Shown here: positions 39,301-49,930 of the stretch, one piece after another
Layout: the number at the start of each line of letters is the position of its first letter
Position numbering within the stretch: the stretch's first letter is position 1
NCBI RefSeq assembly: GCF_009389715.1
Contig: NC_052399.1
Location: 9,426,585-9,490,584, forward strand
DNA: 64,000 nucleotides
From: Phoenix dactylifera
Taxonomy: Eukaryota > Streptophyta > Magnoliopsida > Arecales > Arecaceae
Direction: 5' to 3'
Program-made: the position numbers and the translations under genes
The notes under the pieces: generated by a model
Told to the model about the DNA's origin: nothing
Seen by the model: only the letters and a program-made list of their open reading frames with translations
Databases searched by the model: none

Positions 39301-42018
39301 TGAACACAGTTAACTTGTCTGTGAACACAGTTAAGTTGTCTGTGAATACAGTTAACTTGTCTAGGAACACAGTTAACTTTATTTTTATTTTTATTTTTAT
39401 TTTCTTTTATTTTCTTCTTTTTCTTTCCTTTTCTTTCTTTCTTTTCTTTTTCTTTTCTTTTTTTCTTCTCTTCTTCACTTTCTTTCTTTCTTCTTCCTTC
39501 TCCTCTCACGAGGCCGGCAGCTACGGAAGGGGGCCGGACGGTGGCAGCCGCAGGAGGGGGCTACCGGGGGGGAGTCACAGCCGGAGGCGGCTGCGGCAGC
39601 CACGGCTGGCCAGCGGCTCCTCTTCTTCGGCACCTCCCCACCGTGGGGGCGGAGGCATTCCCGGCGGCGCGAAAGGGGGTAGCGGGCACGGGAGGGGGCG
39701 GGCCATGGCCGGCGGCAGGCGCGGGAAGGGGCTCGAGAGGGGGGAGGCTGTGGCCGGCGGCTACCTTTTTCTTCTCCTTCTTCGGTGGGAATGGGAGAGG
39801 CGGGGGCATTTTCGTCCCATAAAGCAATGTTGAAATATATATGGACCGGTTGTTAAACAACCGGTCAACAGGGATTTAATGTTAAAGTTCGGTCAATAAA
39901 TGGACCGCTAAACAAGTTCCCCAAAATAATTCTCTCTTTTGTGTCTTCCATATTGCATATATATTTTTTGTGAGGAACTCTATAGTCCAAACATACGAAA
40001 GCTTTTCGATAAAAGCATCAAATGTTTCAAGCCATATATCATGAAATTTGCGCAATATGTATCATCGGCATATTGTCGATGCATGCCACCGAAGATAATT
40101 GTACATGCTTAGTCCATGTATTATGGAGATTATTTTGATTGGGGTATTGAACTAATGATATAGTTGACTGGAGGAAGGAAAAGACAAGGAAGGCCTACCT
40201 AGCTGTGAGAAAATCTATCACTGCAACCGTCTGATCTATATAGGAATCATTCTGACCCCATTCTTGAGAACCATCTCTTGTGCCACTGTGGGCATCCCCA
40301 TTCTGTGATCCAGGTGCGGCATGGAGGTCCACAATGACCTTTATATTATACTTCCTGCACATCAAGACAGGGCAAGACAAGAGTTTAGATTAGCAAATTC
40401 CGGAACAGAACATCAGGAGTGGATTCCTCCTCACCCTGCCCATGCGAAAGCATTATCCAAAGCTTGGAGGGACCCGCCAACAAAAGGCTTTGGAGGATTC
40501 GGGTCGCTGGCTATCCACCACCCAACTGGAATTCTTACAGCATTCAGTCCATTCTGGGATATGAAACTGAAGTCATCCTCCACTATGAAGCTGCTCCAAT
40601 GCTCCTGCCACCATTCATAAAACAAGTTGAAGACATAATTACACACTCCACCACTAAATCTTAGAGATCCAACTAATATCTTAGCGTATCCAAGCGGGCA
40701 AGTCGGCTTGTCAAAGACAACACTACAGCTTGACCACTAGAGCCAAAAATGTCGAGCTTCAGGAGATGACGATTTCTAAAAGTTAGGCCCCACATAGCAG
40801 GATATGGTCATGAGTACAATAATTTACTGCTGACCGTTCATAAAAGTTGGATAATCTCCAGCTGGGCAAACGTTGACAAGTCAAAGTCAAAGAATTGACT
40901 CATAAAGCCTCTCTCTCTCTCTCTCTCTCAATTACCTTCATGACTTGTGGAGCCTTTTCTGGTCCATAGCCATTGGTGACTTGGTACTCCCCTTGCAGTT
41001 TCGGTGTGGCAACTATAGTCATCCGGAAGACAGAAGGATCATCATCTCCCCAGCTGGTACTCCCAGGGTAGTCCGCAGTCACCAACACATCCGTTTTCGC
41101 CTGCGAACAACCAAAGCTCGGCGTTGAAGAAGAAAAGAGGCAAATGGATATCGACAGCAACAATGTACATAAATTGTTGCGAAGAAAATTTGCACCCCGA
41201 TCAGTACCTGTATGAAGAATCCATTTGGTGCTTTGATCCGAACTCGGTTCGGGTCATCGTTATTCCTCACAATCTCAAGTGTCTCTGATTGGCCAGGATC
41301 AGTCGAGACCGCCACAACACCATCTCCTTGGCTGCTGAGGCCTACGAATTGCTTATCGAAAACCTTAAATTGGAAGGTGGACTCTGTGATTCTCCACAGC
41401 TGGTTTGATATAAGATCAAGATTAGTTGCTCAAAATCTTGATATAGAGATAATAAGAAACCAGAGCAATAATAACACAAACCGTGAAGGTTTCCCAACCC
41501 GAAGCACTAGTCCGATTCGCGACGATGATCGTTCCGCCGCCATCCTCAGCGGACAAGTACATCTGCTGCGTCACGGACTCGAATTGGAGGTGGGTGCCAT
41601 CCTAGAGTTAAAGGCGGGCATTATTGAGAGGAAGTTGAGCAAGATATTTGAACATACGTAAACAAAACTCAGCGGCTGAAACTAAGAATCGAACCTCGGG
41701 AACCATTAGAAAACAATGCTACTGAAATCAACAAATATCTCATCAAGCCAAGGATTCCAATATCCTAAAACAAGAGAATGGAATTCAAACTCATGTAGAT
41801 AATGCAGAAAGCAAGGGTTGTGGTACCAAGAGATCGTTGTTGATAGGTATGCCATCAAAGAGGGATGGCTTGATCCAGCCCTCAGTCACCAGCCATCCTC
41901 CGAGGTTGACAGCCTTAATTGGGAAAGAAGGGGTGGCTCTGGCAGCAGAGGAGAAGGAAAAGTGGCATGAGAGTACGAGGAGAATCGGCAGCCATTTTAG
42001 AAGGTGGGGGACTGCCAC
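36323..42018 (-). CDS. GH5 exo-beta-glucanase-like gene, copy A (start ATG changed to GTG)
   Basis: Resembles plant GH5 glucan 1,3-beta-glucosidases with a fascin-like insert (rice GH5BG type), secreted enzymes of wall glucans or glycosides. Exons: 42018-41827, 41601-41482, 41399-41208, 41100-40936, 40604-40435, 40354-40199, 36937-36588 and 36504-36323. All are GT-AG and in phase, giving 508 codons plus stop. Exon 1 has a hydrophobic leader (HLLKWLPILLVLSC) and NLGGWLVTEGWI. Exons 2-4 form the beta-trefoil-like part. Catalytic residues are Glu347 (acid/base, ELINEP) and Glu450 (nucleophile, VGEWVAEW). The first codon is GTG (42018-42016), where copy B has ATG. An in-frame TGA lies upstream at 42111-42109 with no ATG between, and the next in-frame ATG is codon 78, past the leader and GGWL. 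So it needs non-AUG initiation or is newly disabled. The sixth intron (3.3 kb) carries a 2.7-kb element. Confidence 0.85.
37179..39922. mobile_element. Foldback/Mutator-like element (2.74 kb) in a GH5 intron
   Basis: Inserted in the sixth intron of GH5 copy A. Copy B has the empty site (about 50990-51000, GTAAAAATAAATCTCTC). A 9-bp duplication AAAATAATT lies at 37170-37178 and 39923-39931, the length made by Mutator-like elements. The extreme ends show only weak inverted similarity. Strong inverted similarity starts inside: 37501-37542 and 39619-39656 are near reverse complements, embedded in GC-rich arms (about 37380-37680 and 39500-39800). Between them lie purine or pyrimidine tracts and a 21-bp tandem array. 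No transposase is seen, so the element is non-autonomous. Confidence 0.7.
38358..39375. repeat. 21-bp minisatellite inside the foldback element
   Basis: Roughly 40 copies of AACACAGTTAACTTGTCTAGG and the variant AACACAGTTAAGTTGTCTGTG, with some 16-bp short forms lacking the TTAACTT part. Looser copies extend left to about 37790. A block with 'gtcgactccaggtgagcaggggt' occurs on both sides of the main array (about 38276-38360 and 39188-39283). Because 21 is a multiple of three, both strands stay open over long stretches. This is repeat-driven, not evidence of a gene. Confidence 0.9.
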
Positions 42019-42290
42019 AACTCTCTCTCTCTCTCTCTCTCTCTCGGCTTGTAAGGTTTTCTGGTGGAGGAGAATGTATAGAGGTTTGGAATCTTGAGCT
42101 GGATGGCCTCACCCCAATCTTTTCTCTGACAAGTATATAGAAAGTCCAAATACTTCCAGAAGGATAAATCGAGTGGTGGGAGGCCCTTGGGACCTGGCCA
42201 ATGATACAAAGCCTAAGAAAGAAGCCATTGGATTTTTGGAAAAGGCCGAAACTTGTCATGCAATGATAGCGTGCCTTTGAGGGTAAGAAA
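42019..42290 (-). promoter_or_regulatory. Upstream region of GH5 copy A, cut off by the CACTA element
   Basis: Includes a (CT)n tract at 42021-42045 just before the start codon. It continues only to 42290, where the CACTA element begins. The equivalent sequence continues without interruption at 53096-53390 in copy B. No convincing TATA box is picked out. Confidence 0.5.
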
Positions 42291-44694
42291 CACTATGTTA
42301 AAAATGAGTTTTTCGCATTCTTAGCTACTGGTGCAAGAAAAAAACGTCGGCAATTTGGTCATCGCGCCAAAATTTACCGATACTTCTTAATAACGTCGGA
42401 AGGAATCCAGATTAGATGACGCTTGTAAGCTTCGTACTAAGCTTTGGCCTCGGACATACGATGGGAATAGGGAGCCTAGGCCTAAGATGACGCGTATAAG
42501 CGTTATCGGAGGCCATTTTCCCTCCACCCAAACAAGATATAAGTCGTCCTTCCGCTTTTGGTGCCCTAAAGCACAACCCAGCCACCGCCGAAGAGGAGAA
42601 GCAATGAGATGAAGTCGGTCGGTCGGTCCCCATCTGCAAGGACGACGAGGTCCAGGTCGTGCGAATGATACAAAGCCTAAGAAAGAAGCCATTGGACTTT
42701 TGGAAAAGGCCGAACCTTGTCATGTGCTTGATGTAATGATAGCGTGCCTTCAAGGGTAAGAAACACAACAGTAAAAATGAGTTTATTGGACTCTTAGCTA
42801 CCGACGCAAGAAAGAAGCGTCGGTAATTTGGTCATCGCGCCAAAATTTGCCGACGCTTCTTAGTAACGTTAGAAGGAATCCGGATTAGACGACGCATATA
42901 AGCGTCATCGGAGGCCAAAGCTGGCCTCGGACACACGATGGAAATGGAGAGCCTGGGCCTAAGACAACGCTTATAAGCATCGCTGGAGGCCATTTTCCCT
43001 CGTTCCAAACAAGATATAAGTCGTCCTTCTGCAATTTGGTGCCCTCAAGCACAACCCATCCGCCGACAGAGAGGAGAAGCGATGAGATGAAGTCGGTCAG
43101 TCGGTCCCCATCCGCAAGGATGATGAAGTCCAGGTCGTGCAAATGATACAAAGCCTAAGAAAGGAGCCATTGGACTTTTGAAAAAGGCCGAACCTTGTCA
43201 TGTGCTTGATGTAATGATAGCATGCCTTCGAGGGTAAGAAACTCTACAGTAAAAATGAGTTTCTTGGACTCATAGCTGCCGATGTAAGAAAGAAGCATCG
43301 GCAATTTGGTCACCGCGCCAAAAATTACCGATGTTTCTTAGTAACGTCGGAAGGAATCCGGATTAGATGACGCTTATGAGTATTGTCCCATGCTTTGGCC
43401 TGCGACAATGCTTATAAGCATTGTCGGAGGCCAAAGCTGGCCTCGGACACACGATGGGAATGGGGAGCTTAGGCCTAAGACAACACTTATAAGCATCGTC
43501 AGAGACCATTTCTCCTCCACCCAAACAAGATACAAGTTGTTCTTCCACAATTTGGTGCCCTCGAGCACAACCTAGCCGCCGGCAGAGAGGAGAAGTGATG
43601 ATATGAAGTCAGTCAGTCGGTTCCCATCCGCAAGGATGATGAGGTCCAGGTCGTGCGAATGATACAACGTCTAAGAAAGAAGCCATTGGACTTTTGGAAA
43701 AGGCCGAACCTTGTCATGTGCTTGATGTAATGATAGTGTGCCATCGAGGGTAAGAAACACTATAGTAAAAATGAGTTTTTTGAACTCTTAGTTGCCGACG
43801 TGAGAACGAAACATCGGCAATTTGGTCACTGCACCAAAATTTGCCGACGCTTCTTAGTAACATCGGAAGGAATCCGGATTAGACGACGCTTATGAGCATC
43901 GTACCAAGCTTTGGCCTCCAACGACACTTAAAAGCATTGTCGGAGGCCAAAGCTCGCCTCGGACACATGATGGGAATGGAGAGCCTGGACCTAAGACAAC
44001 GCTTATAAGCATCGTCGGAGGCCATTTTCCCTCAACCCAAACAAGATATAAGTCATCCTTCCGCAATTTGGTGCCCTCAAGCACAACCCAGCCGCCGGCA
44101 GAGAGGAGAAGCGATGAGATGAAGTCGGTCGGTCGGTCGGTCAGTCTCCGTCCGCAAGGACGACGAGGTCCAGGTCGTGCGAATGATACAAAGCCTAGGA
44201 AAGAAGCCATTGGACTTTTGGAAAGGCCAAACCTTGTCATGTGCTTGATGTATTGATAGCATGCCATCGAGGGTAAGAAACACTATAGTAAAAATGAGTT
44301 TTTTGGACTCTTAGTTGCAGACGTAAGAAAGAAGCGTTGGCAATTTGGTCACCGCACCAAAATTTGCCGACGCTTTTAGTAACGTCGGAAGGAATCTAGA
44401 TTAGACGACGCTTATGAGAGTCGTACCAAGCTTTGGCCTCCGACGATGCTTATAAGCGTCGTCGAAGGCCAAAGTTGGCCTCGGACACACGATGGGAATG
44501 GGGAGCCTGGGCCTACGACAACGCTTATAAGCGTCATTGGAGGCCATTTCCCCTCCACCCAAACAAGATATAAGTCGTCCTTCCACAATTTGGTGCCCTC
44601 AAGCACAACCCAGCCACCAGCAGAGAGGAGAAGCGATGAGATGAAGTCGGTCAATCGGTCTCCGTCCACAAGGACAACGAGGTCCAGGTCGTGC
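42200..44694. repeat. Five tandem units fusing GH5 upstream DNA, CACTA left end and an RPL26 piece
   Basis: Units start at 42200, 42664, 43142, 43658 and 44182 ('aatgatacaaagcctaag'), spaced 464-524 bp. Each has, in order, about 90 bp of GH5 upstream flank, the CACTA left end (CACTATAGTAAAAATGAG or variants), subterminal motifs such as GACGCTTATAAGCGTC, and a short L26-like stretch (PIRKDDEVQVVR). The flank lies outside the transposon in unit 1 but inside it in units 2-5. Amplification must therefore have followed insertion. The junction has the form 'gtcgtgc|gaatgat'. Confidence 0.85.
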
Positions 44695-45595
44695 GCGGCA
44701 CTTACAAAGGCCGAGAGGGCAAGGTCGTGCAAGTCTACCGCAAAAAGTGGGCCATCCACATTGAGCCAATCACCCGCAAGAAGGTGAATGGATCCACCCA
44801 GCTCCTTCGGAGTACAGCCAGCTCCTTTGCGGTGATACACTGGGTGGACAAAATCGGCTGCCTTGGAGCTCCTTGGGCCACCGCAGACCACGTCGGAGCC
44901 GGCCTGGTCATCCCCGGAGGAGGTCCCGCTCTCCCCCATTTGGATGCAAAGGGTCGTCGCCCCGCAATGGCCTCCAATCTGGCCGGCACACTAACTCTGC
45001 GATCCACCATCAGTGTCGTCCACCGAGTGTTCGAAGAAATGCCAACATAGCAGCCCAATCGCACCAGGCATCTCCCCAACTTAGGATTCTTAGCATTTGC
45101 TGTCTCTGTTATTGTATGTTCCGTAGCTTCAGTGACTGGGAGGACTATTGAGAGTTTCGCTTTTTATTTCCTCTTTTGATCTAGATAAATCTCATGTTTT
45201 AGTACTTATAGATTACCTCAGGAAATGTGGTTTGAGAATTGGCTTCAAACAAGAAAGTGCTTCTATCATATTAATCATAAAATCGGCTTGATGACATTGC
45301 ATTGATGGCGTTCTCTTCGTATTTGAAGCTAATACTATGCTTTTTTTGGTCATCCTTGTGGAAGAAGAGATTTTCTGTTGTTCTAAAAATTTATTTATTT
45401 TGATAAATTTTGGTTTTATAGTTACTCTACTGGCAGTTAGCGACGCTTTTTACAAGCGTCAGCAGATTTTTTTTTCACTCTCATATTGCCGACGTTTTTG
45501 CAACGCTTTCTAAAGCATCGGCAATAAAATTACCGATGCTTATAAGTGACGGTATGTGCTCTAAAAAGCATTGAAAAAGATAATTTTTTTTAGTG
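42291..45595. mobile_element. Non-autonomous CACTA-type DNA transposon, 3.3 kb
   Basis: The left end is CACTATGTTAAAAATGAG and the right end, reverse-complemented, CACTAAAAAAAATTATC. A 3-bp target duplication AAA (42288-42290, 45596-45598) is typical of CACTA elements. Copy B supplies the empty site (near 53373: GGGTAAGAAATTGGGTCCAAG). Palindromic subterminal motifs (GACGCTT...AAGCGTC) at both ends are likely transposase-binding repeats. No transposase ORF. It carries a ribosomal protein L26 fragment. Confidence 0.85.
44655..44798 (+). pseudogene. Captured fragment of 60S ribosomal protein L26
   Basis: Forty-eight codons read [48 protein letters not shown] without a stop, matching the KOW-containing core of eukaryotic L26 (family form: [31 protein letters not shown]). 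It has no start, no N-terminal part and no C-terminal part. After GST the frame runs into unrelated sequence. Shorter copies ending at EVQVVR occur in units 1-4. It is a transduplicated gene piece in a CACTA element. Confidence 0.85.
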
Positions 45596-46444
45596 AAAAT
45601 AGGTCTAAGCCAACAATCTACGACATAAATGCATCTGCTTTGCTTTGGTCCAACCGGTGGTAGATTCAATTTATGTGCCGGTTCAATTTATTTGTTTCTT
45701 GTTTGTTAATTCAATGGTTGTTTCCGGTTTCTTGCATAGATGTGCATGTCAATAGGCTTGCAGACGATGGTATGCAGTTGTTTTTGAAGTTATTTTTCTC
45801 CTCTTTGATCGGACGGTGGGTCTTGGTATCATGGTAAGGTTGCTTGATTTTAAACATAATAATGGTATGCAGTTGTTTTTGAAGTTATTTCTCTCCTCTT
45901 TGATTCGACGGGTCTTGGTATCATGGTAAGGTTGCATTGAGATATCATTTCTTTGATTGAATTGCTCTAGTTCAACTTTTTTTTAGCCCATTTTATTAGC
46001 TTAATGAAATGTGCTGTTTAGCTAAAAAAATAGTTTACGCGATATTCGCTTGACGGTGCGAGTTTGAAATCGGGAAAAAAACAAACACTATATTATTTTT
46101 TTCGTGTACAAGTCGTGGTCCAACACAATGCCGACCTACTTGGCGCAAGTTTGATTCCACAAAGAATGGACCATATGCCACCTCTTTATGCAAAGATACT
46201 GGTTTGCAATGGCCATGGGATGCTAAAGAGGTCTACATTCTAAACTTTGCTAGGATTGTTTTCTCTTGAATCTTCCAAAAGCGGAGCACTCAGTGGATAC
46301 TTTTACACCTGGTTTGGTTGGAGGAGGATCATCCCTTCATCTCTTTCCCTGTTGCAAGGAAGAATTGGGATCCACTGGCACAATTAATGCTACATGCCGA
46401 TAAACTCATGAACAAGAGTGTAATCCAACTGTACTCATATAACC

Positions 46445-48855
46445 TTTTTTTTTGATGTAAAGGGGAGGCAGAAAGGAGCCACCCTGCTTTTATTAAAGAT
46501 TAATCGTATTTACAACAGAGATGAGAGGCATAGATAAGTTACATCGTCAAAAGAAGAGAGGAACACATGCAAGAAAAGAAACTAAATGGTTCTAAACCAA
46601 GTGCCTGATAATCAGTGGAGGAAAGAACCTCATCCAGACCAATAAGTAAAAGCATTCATTGCCTAGAAGCTTCAAGCAATTTTACAAAGATTTTCAAGAA
46701 AAAATACCAGAATCCAGAATAGCCACAAGCTCCAAATTTCACAGGAGCTTGAAAAAATCTTTGAAACAAGAAAACAACCAATTTTTATTCCACGTCTGGT
46801 ACCTTCTTTGAAGCATAATACAATATGCTGGAAGGCATAGGATGACGAACATGAGTTGTAGCTGAAAGAGACAAAGTTACAATCCTTCAGTCATTGAAGA
46901 GGCTGATTGCAGCTGAGGCACAGGTCGAAGGGGGGGCTGATCTGTTCTACAATGTCTTTCCTTTCTAGGACTGCATGACAGTTGAATGTAAGCTGGACAT
47001 AATATGCTCCAATCATATTTGACTTCCAAAAGGATATCTCAGCAAAGATGTAGGTAGCTAAAAACTCCATCATATACAACCAATGGCAAAACCGTACTGA
47101 AAGGAAAAACAAGATCCTGCTCGAGCAATCTGAAATGAGAGCATTCCCTAGCAAAAAAAAAAAAAAAAAACTGATATAGTTCAACTGCATTAGTCATCCA
47201 CAAGCTTAGAGATAACATTTCTCACTTTGGACCAAATTCTTTCCAGCTCCATTTGCGTAATAGGATCGCATAGCACCGCCTAGTCATTGAAAATTCTAAG
47301 TCCCTCTGCAGTAATCGAGGCAATTGAAGATCTTTTATTTAGAAAAATTCTGGAGTTCCACTCCTTCCAATAGGTCCAACATATAGCAGCAATCAACATG
47401 AGAATGACAGGCTGAGCACATTTTGTAAAATGGTTCAACCTCCAATCAATGCATAGATTTTCAAAGTTTAGTTAAGGATGAAGCACCCCAAGAGACGAAC
47501 AAATGATCTTCCATAGAGTCGAAAAGAACTTACAAGTGTAGAAGAGATGATCAACAGTCTCATTTGTATCATGGAACAAAACACAACCGCCAAGATTCTT
47601 TTCCAATTTTTTTTCCAAAGTTCTCTAGTGTTAAGCTTCTTTTTCCAACACAATCAAAGAAAGCATTTGATTTTAAGTGGTATTGAAAGCTTCCACAATG
47701 AGTTAACAAATCTACATTTGATACTCCTGGTGTTTAAGAAGTAGTAAAGTGATTTTGTGGAGAAGGATCCATTGCTACTTAAGTTCCAATATATTTGGTC
47801 TTCTATCTGATTAAGAGTGACCGAAACCAAAAGAGACGAAAGATTAACAAACTGGGTTTGAGCTTCGAAGGAGGTAGAGGATGGCCTCCTAAGCTTCCAA
47901 GACATAGAATGTGGGTTATAATGATCGACAACCGTGCCATTTTTCCTCCTACTAAGATTATATAAAGCAGAAAATAGGAATTGGAGGGGTGCATCACAAA
48001 TCCAAAGATCTTTCCAAAATAGTGTATTATGTCCATTGCCAATTTTGAACTGAGTTCTATTCCAAAAGACAGGGAGAGCATTAATAACGTCACGCCATAG
48101 ATTAAAACATCTTCTAATAGGTTTCCAACTCATAGATAATTTGACTTTTCTATGGCATGCAAATTGTACTTGCTTTCTCCAAATTTTTTGGTCATTTGAA
48201 AAATATCTCCATCCCCATTTTGATAATAGGGACATACTAAATTCAGCCAGATCCTTGACTCCCAAATATCCATCCTCCTTTTGAAGACAAACTGTACTCC
48301 AATTAACCTTATATGATACTCCATGATACCTCGAAGAGCTTGACCATAGAAAAGATCTTCAATATTTATCAATCCTCTTGATCACCCATGCCGGGAGCTT
48401 GTAAATTGACATATAATAGATAGGGAGAAAGGACAGTACAGAGTTGATTAATGTTAACCTCCTCCTCAAAAGATAAAAATTTGCTTTTCCATGTTGCCAG
48501 TCTAGCCTCAACTCTTTGAATCAAGACCATCCAGTTAGCTTTAGTAGGTTTACCCCCACAAAGAGGAAGCCCAAGGTATTTGATTGGAAGAGATGAGCAA
48601 CTACAATTTAGCCAACCTGCGTATTTTGTTACAGCCATGTTGTCCTGTCCAATAGCTGAGATGGAGCTTTTATGATAGTTAATAGCAAGCCTGAATATCA
48701 TTTCAAAACAATAGAGAATGATTTTCAAAACAGTCATATACTCCTTTCTAGCACGATTGAACACCGGAGTGTGGTCCGCATATTGTAAAATCTTCGTCCC
48801 TCCACAGATCCAAGGATTACTAAGCCCTTCAAAAATCTTAGCCGCTGCGGCACAG
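46445..48855 (-). mobile_element. 5'-truncated LINE (L1-like), 2.4 kb
   Basis: Flanked by a perfect 15-bp target duplication TGTACTCATATAACC (46430-46444 and 48856-48870). The plus-strand T-run at 46445-46453 is the minus-strand poly(A) tail. Minus-strand ORFs encode the end of an L1 reverse transcriptase (KYLGLPLCGGKPTKANW, 48369-48764) and the downstream zf-RVT region (48265-47654), broken by stops and frame shifts. Copy B has the empty site at about 54230-54245. Confidence 0.92.
47654..48764 (-). pseudogene. LINE reverse transcriptase C-terminal part and zf-RVT region
   Basis: 48764-48369 reads AINYHKSSISAIG...KYLGLPLCGGKPTKANWMVLIQRVEARLATWKSKFLS, the post-catalytic RT region common to plant L1 elements. 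48265-47654 reads MSWKPIRRCFNLWRDVI...FKIGNGHNTLFWKDLW...SSNGSFSTKSLYYFL. The catalytic FxDD region is missing because of 5' truncation, and frames are disrupted. Confidence 0.85.
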
Positions 48856-49151
48856 TGTACTCATATAACCTAGAATAAAGCTTCCAGGCCTACGACTTAC
48901 ATGTGCATAGCTCTGTTTTTTCGAATAAAGGATGAGAAAATTTCATCCGAAGCTTAATTTCAATGAGCAAGTTTAAAGCATAGTAATAAATCTAGGGTGA
49001 TGTTTCACACAAAATTCTGTGATGTATCAGTCATTCAAATAACAAAGGTTCAATCTTTTCCCTTCTTATAGTTAACTTTGCAATGTCCCTGCTGCCCATT
49101 CATTGACGTAAGCATGTCAAATAATGAAAAAATGTATAGATATGGTCATAT

Positions 49152-49367
49152 AGGGACAGGGGGTTGTATCTTTAGCGTGAAAGAAGGATTGGCTTTTCTT
49201 CGCACGAATCCATCGTTGGATCCTGCAATAGTCATGTCAAGATCTGTGCATGAGGTTGATCGAAGAAGTCCGGAGTGCTTTCAGAACTGTATGGAGCATG
49301 ATCCAATGGTCGACAATGTGAAAAAAGATCAATTATTTCTTAGTGCGAAAGATACAACCCGAACCCT
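49152..49367. mobile_element. MITE, 'GTATCTTT' family, copy 2
   Basis: Ends AGGGACAGGGGGTTGTATC and, reverse-complemented, AGGGTTCGGGTTGTATC, continuing as TTT.GCG. About 215 bp and non-coding. It is shared in position with the copy at 54494-54672, so it predates the duplication. Confidence 0.65.
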
Positions 49368-49536
49368 CATACAGAACAGAGTGCGGATCCCTTGCAGCAA
49401 GGAGTCAGGGGGGTTGGGGCAAGTGGGCTGGTCCAGATTTGAACCGGTTGAGTTGGCAGACCTGGTCAAAATTTTCCACTCCTACTCCTAAATTTTCCGC
49501 TCCTACTTCTCCTATCTAGAATATTTTTATAGACAC

Positions 49537-49930
49537 TTAAGACAACATTTGTTGCAGGTACATATATGGCACCCTATTCCCATCATAAGAGATTGGAATC
49601 TCGGTTCCCTCTATCTCCTTCCAAAGAGCTACACCACAGCGGCCAAGTTTGGCTGTCTTCTGTATCTCTCTGATCCAAAGAGCATCAGCCACACATTTTC
49701 TGCCAGTAGTCTTCTCATTTGCCAGTTCGAACATGGCATGGCATCAACAACTACCCAACCCAAGCCATCAACTTGAGACTTCCTCTGCAACTGCTTCAAG
49801 TGAACAATAGCATCATACAAACTCCACCCGCTTTATCATTTTTAAAGTTTCAGTCAGCGGCTTCTTCACCTCTTCTGAAGTTATTTTCTTTCGGATGTCA
49901 AACTCAATGCTTAAAAGGATTTGGTTCCTA
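49537..49930 (-). pseudogene. Unidentified gene fragment, copy 3
   Basis: Minus-strand readings in two frames: YDAIVHLKQLQRKSQVDGLGWVVVDA, then after a frame break FELANEKTTGRKCVADALWIREIQKTAKLGRCGVAL.KEIEGTEIPISYDGNRVPYMYLQQMLS followed by a stop. The second part is the better preserved and looks like a true protein C-terminus. I do not recognise the family. Confidence 0.5.

Larger units (their letters stand above)
35660..49505. repeat. Tandem segmental duplication, copy A (with three insertions)
   Basis: Collinear with 49506-54790. After subtracting the insertions at 37179-39922, 42291-45595 and 46445-48855 with their target duplications, copy A is about 5.4 kb, close to the 5.3 kb of copy B. 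It includes GH5 gene A, its upstream region and a MITE. The block ends at a 'cactcctactcc' motif that also ends copy B. Confidence 0.9.

Noticed and set aside
38358-39375. CRISPR-like regular repeats
   Set aside because: The units are contiguous 21-mers with no unique spacers, in a plant nuclear context. It is a minisatellite.
42387-44939. Several ORFs of 110-175 codons on the minus strand in the 42-45 kb region
   Set aside because: They recur once per tandem unit and run across the CACTA subterminal repeats and antisense to the L26 piece. They are not independent genes.
46445-48855. An intact LINE able to move
   Set aside because: The 5' half including the catalytic reverse transcriptase core and endonuclease is absent and the remaining frames are broken.
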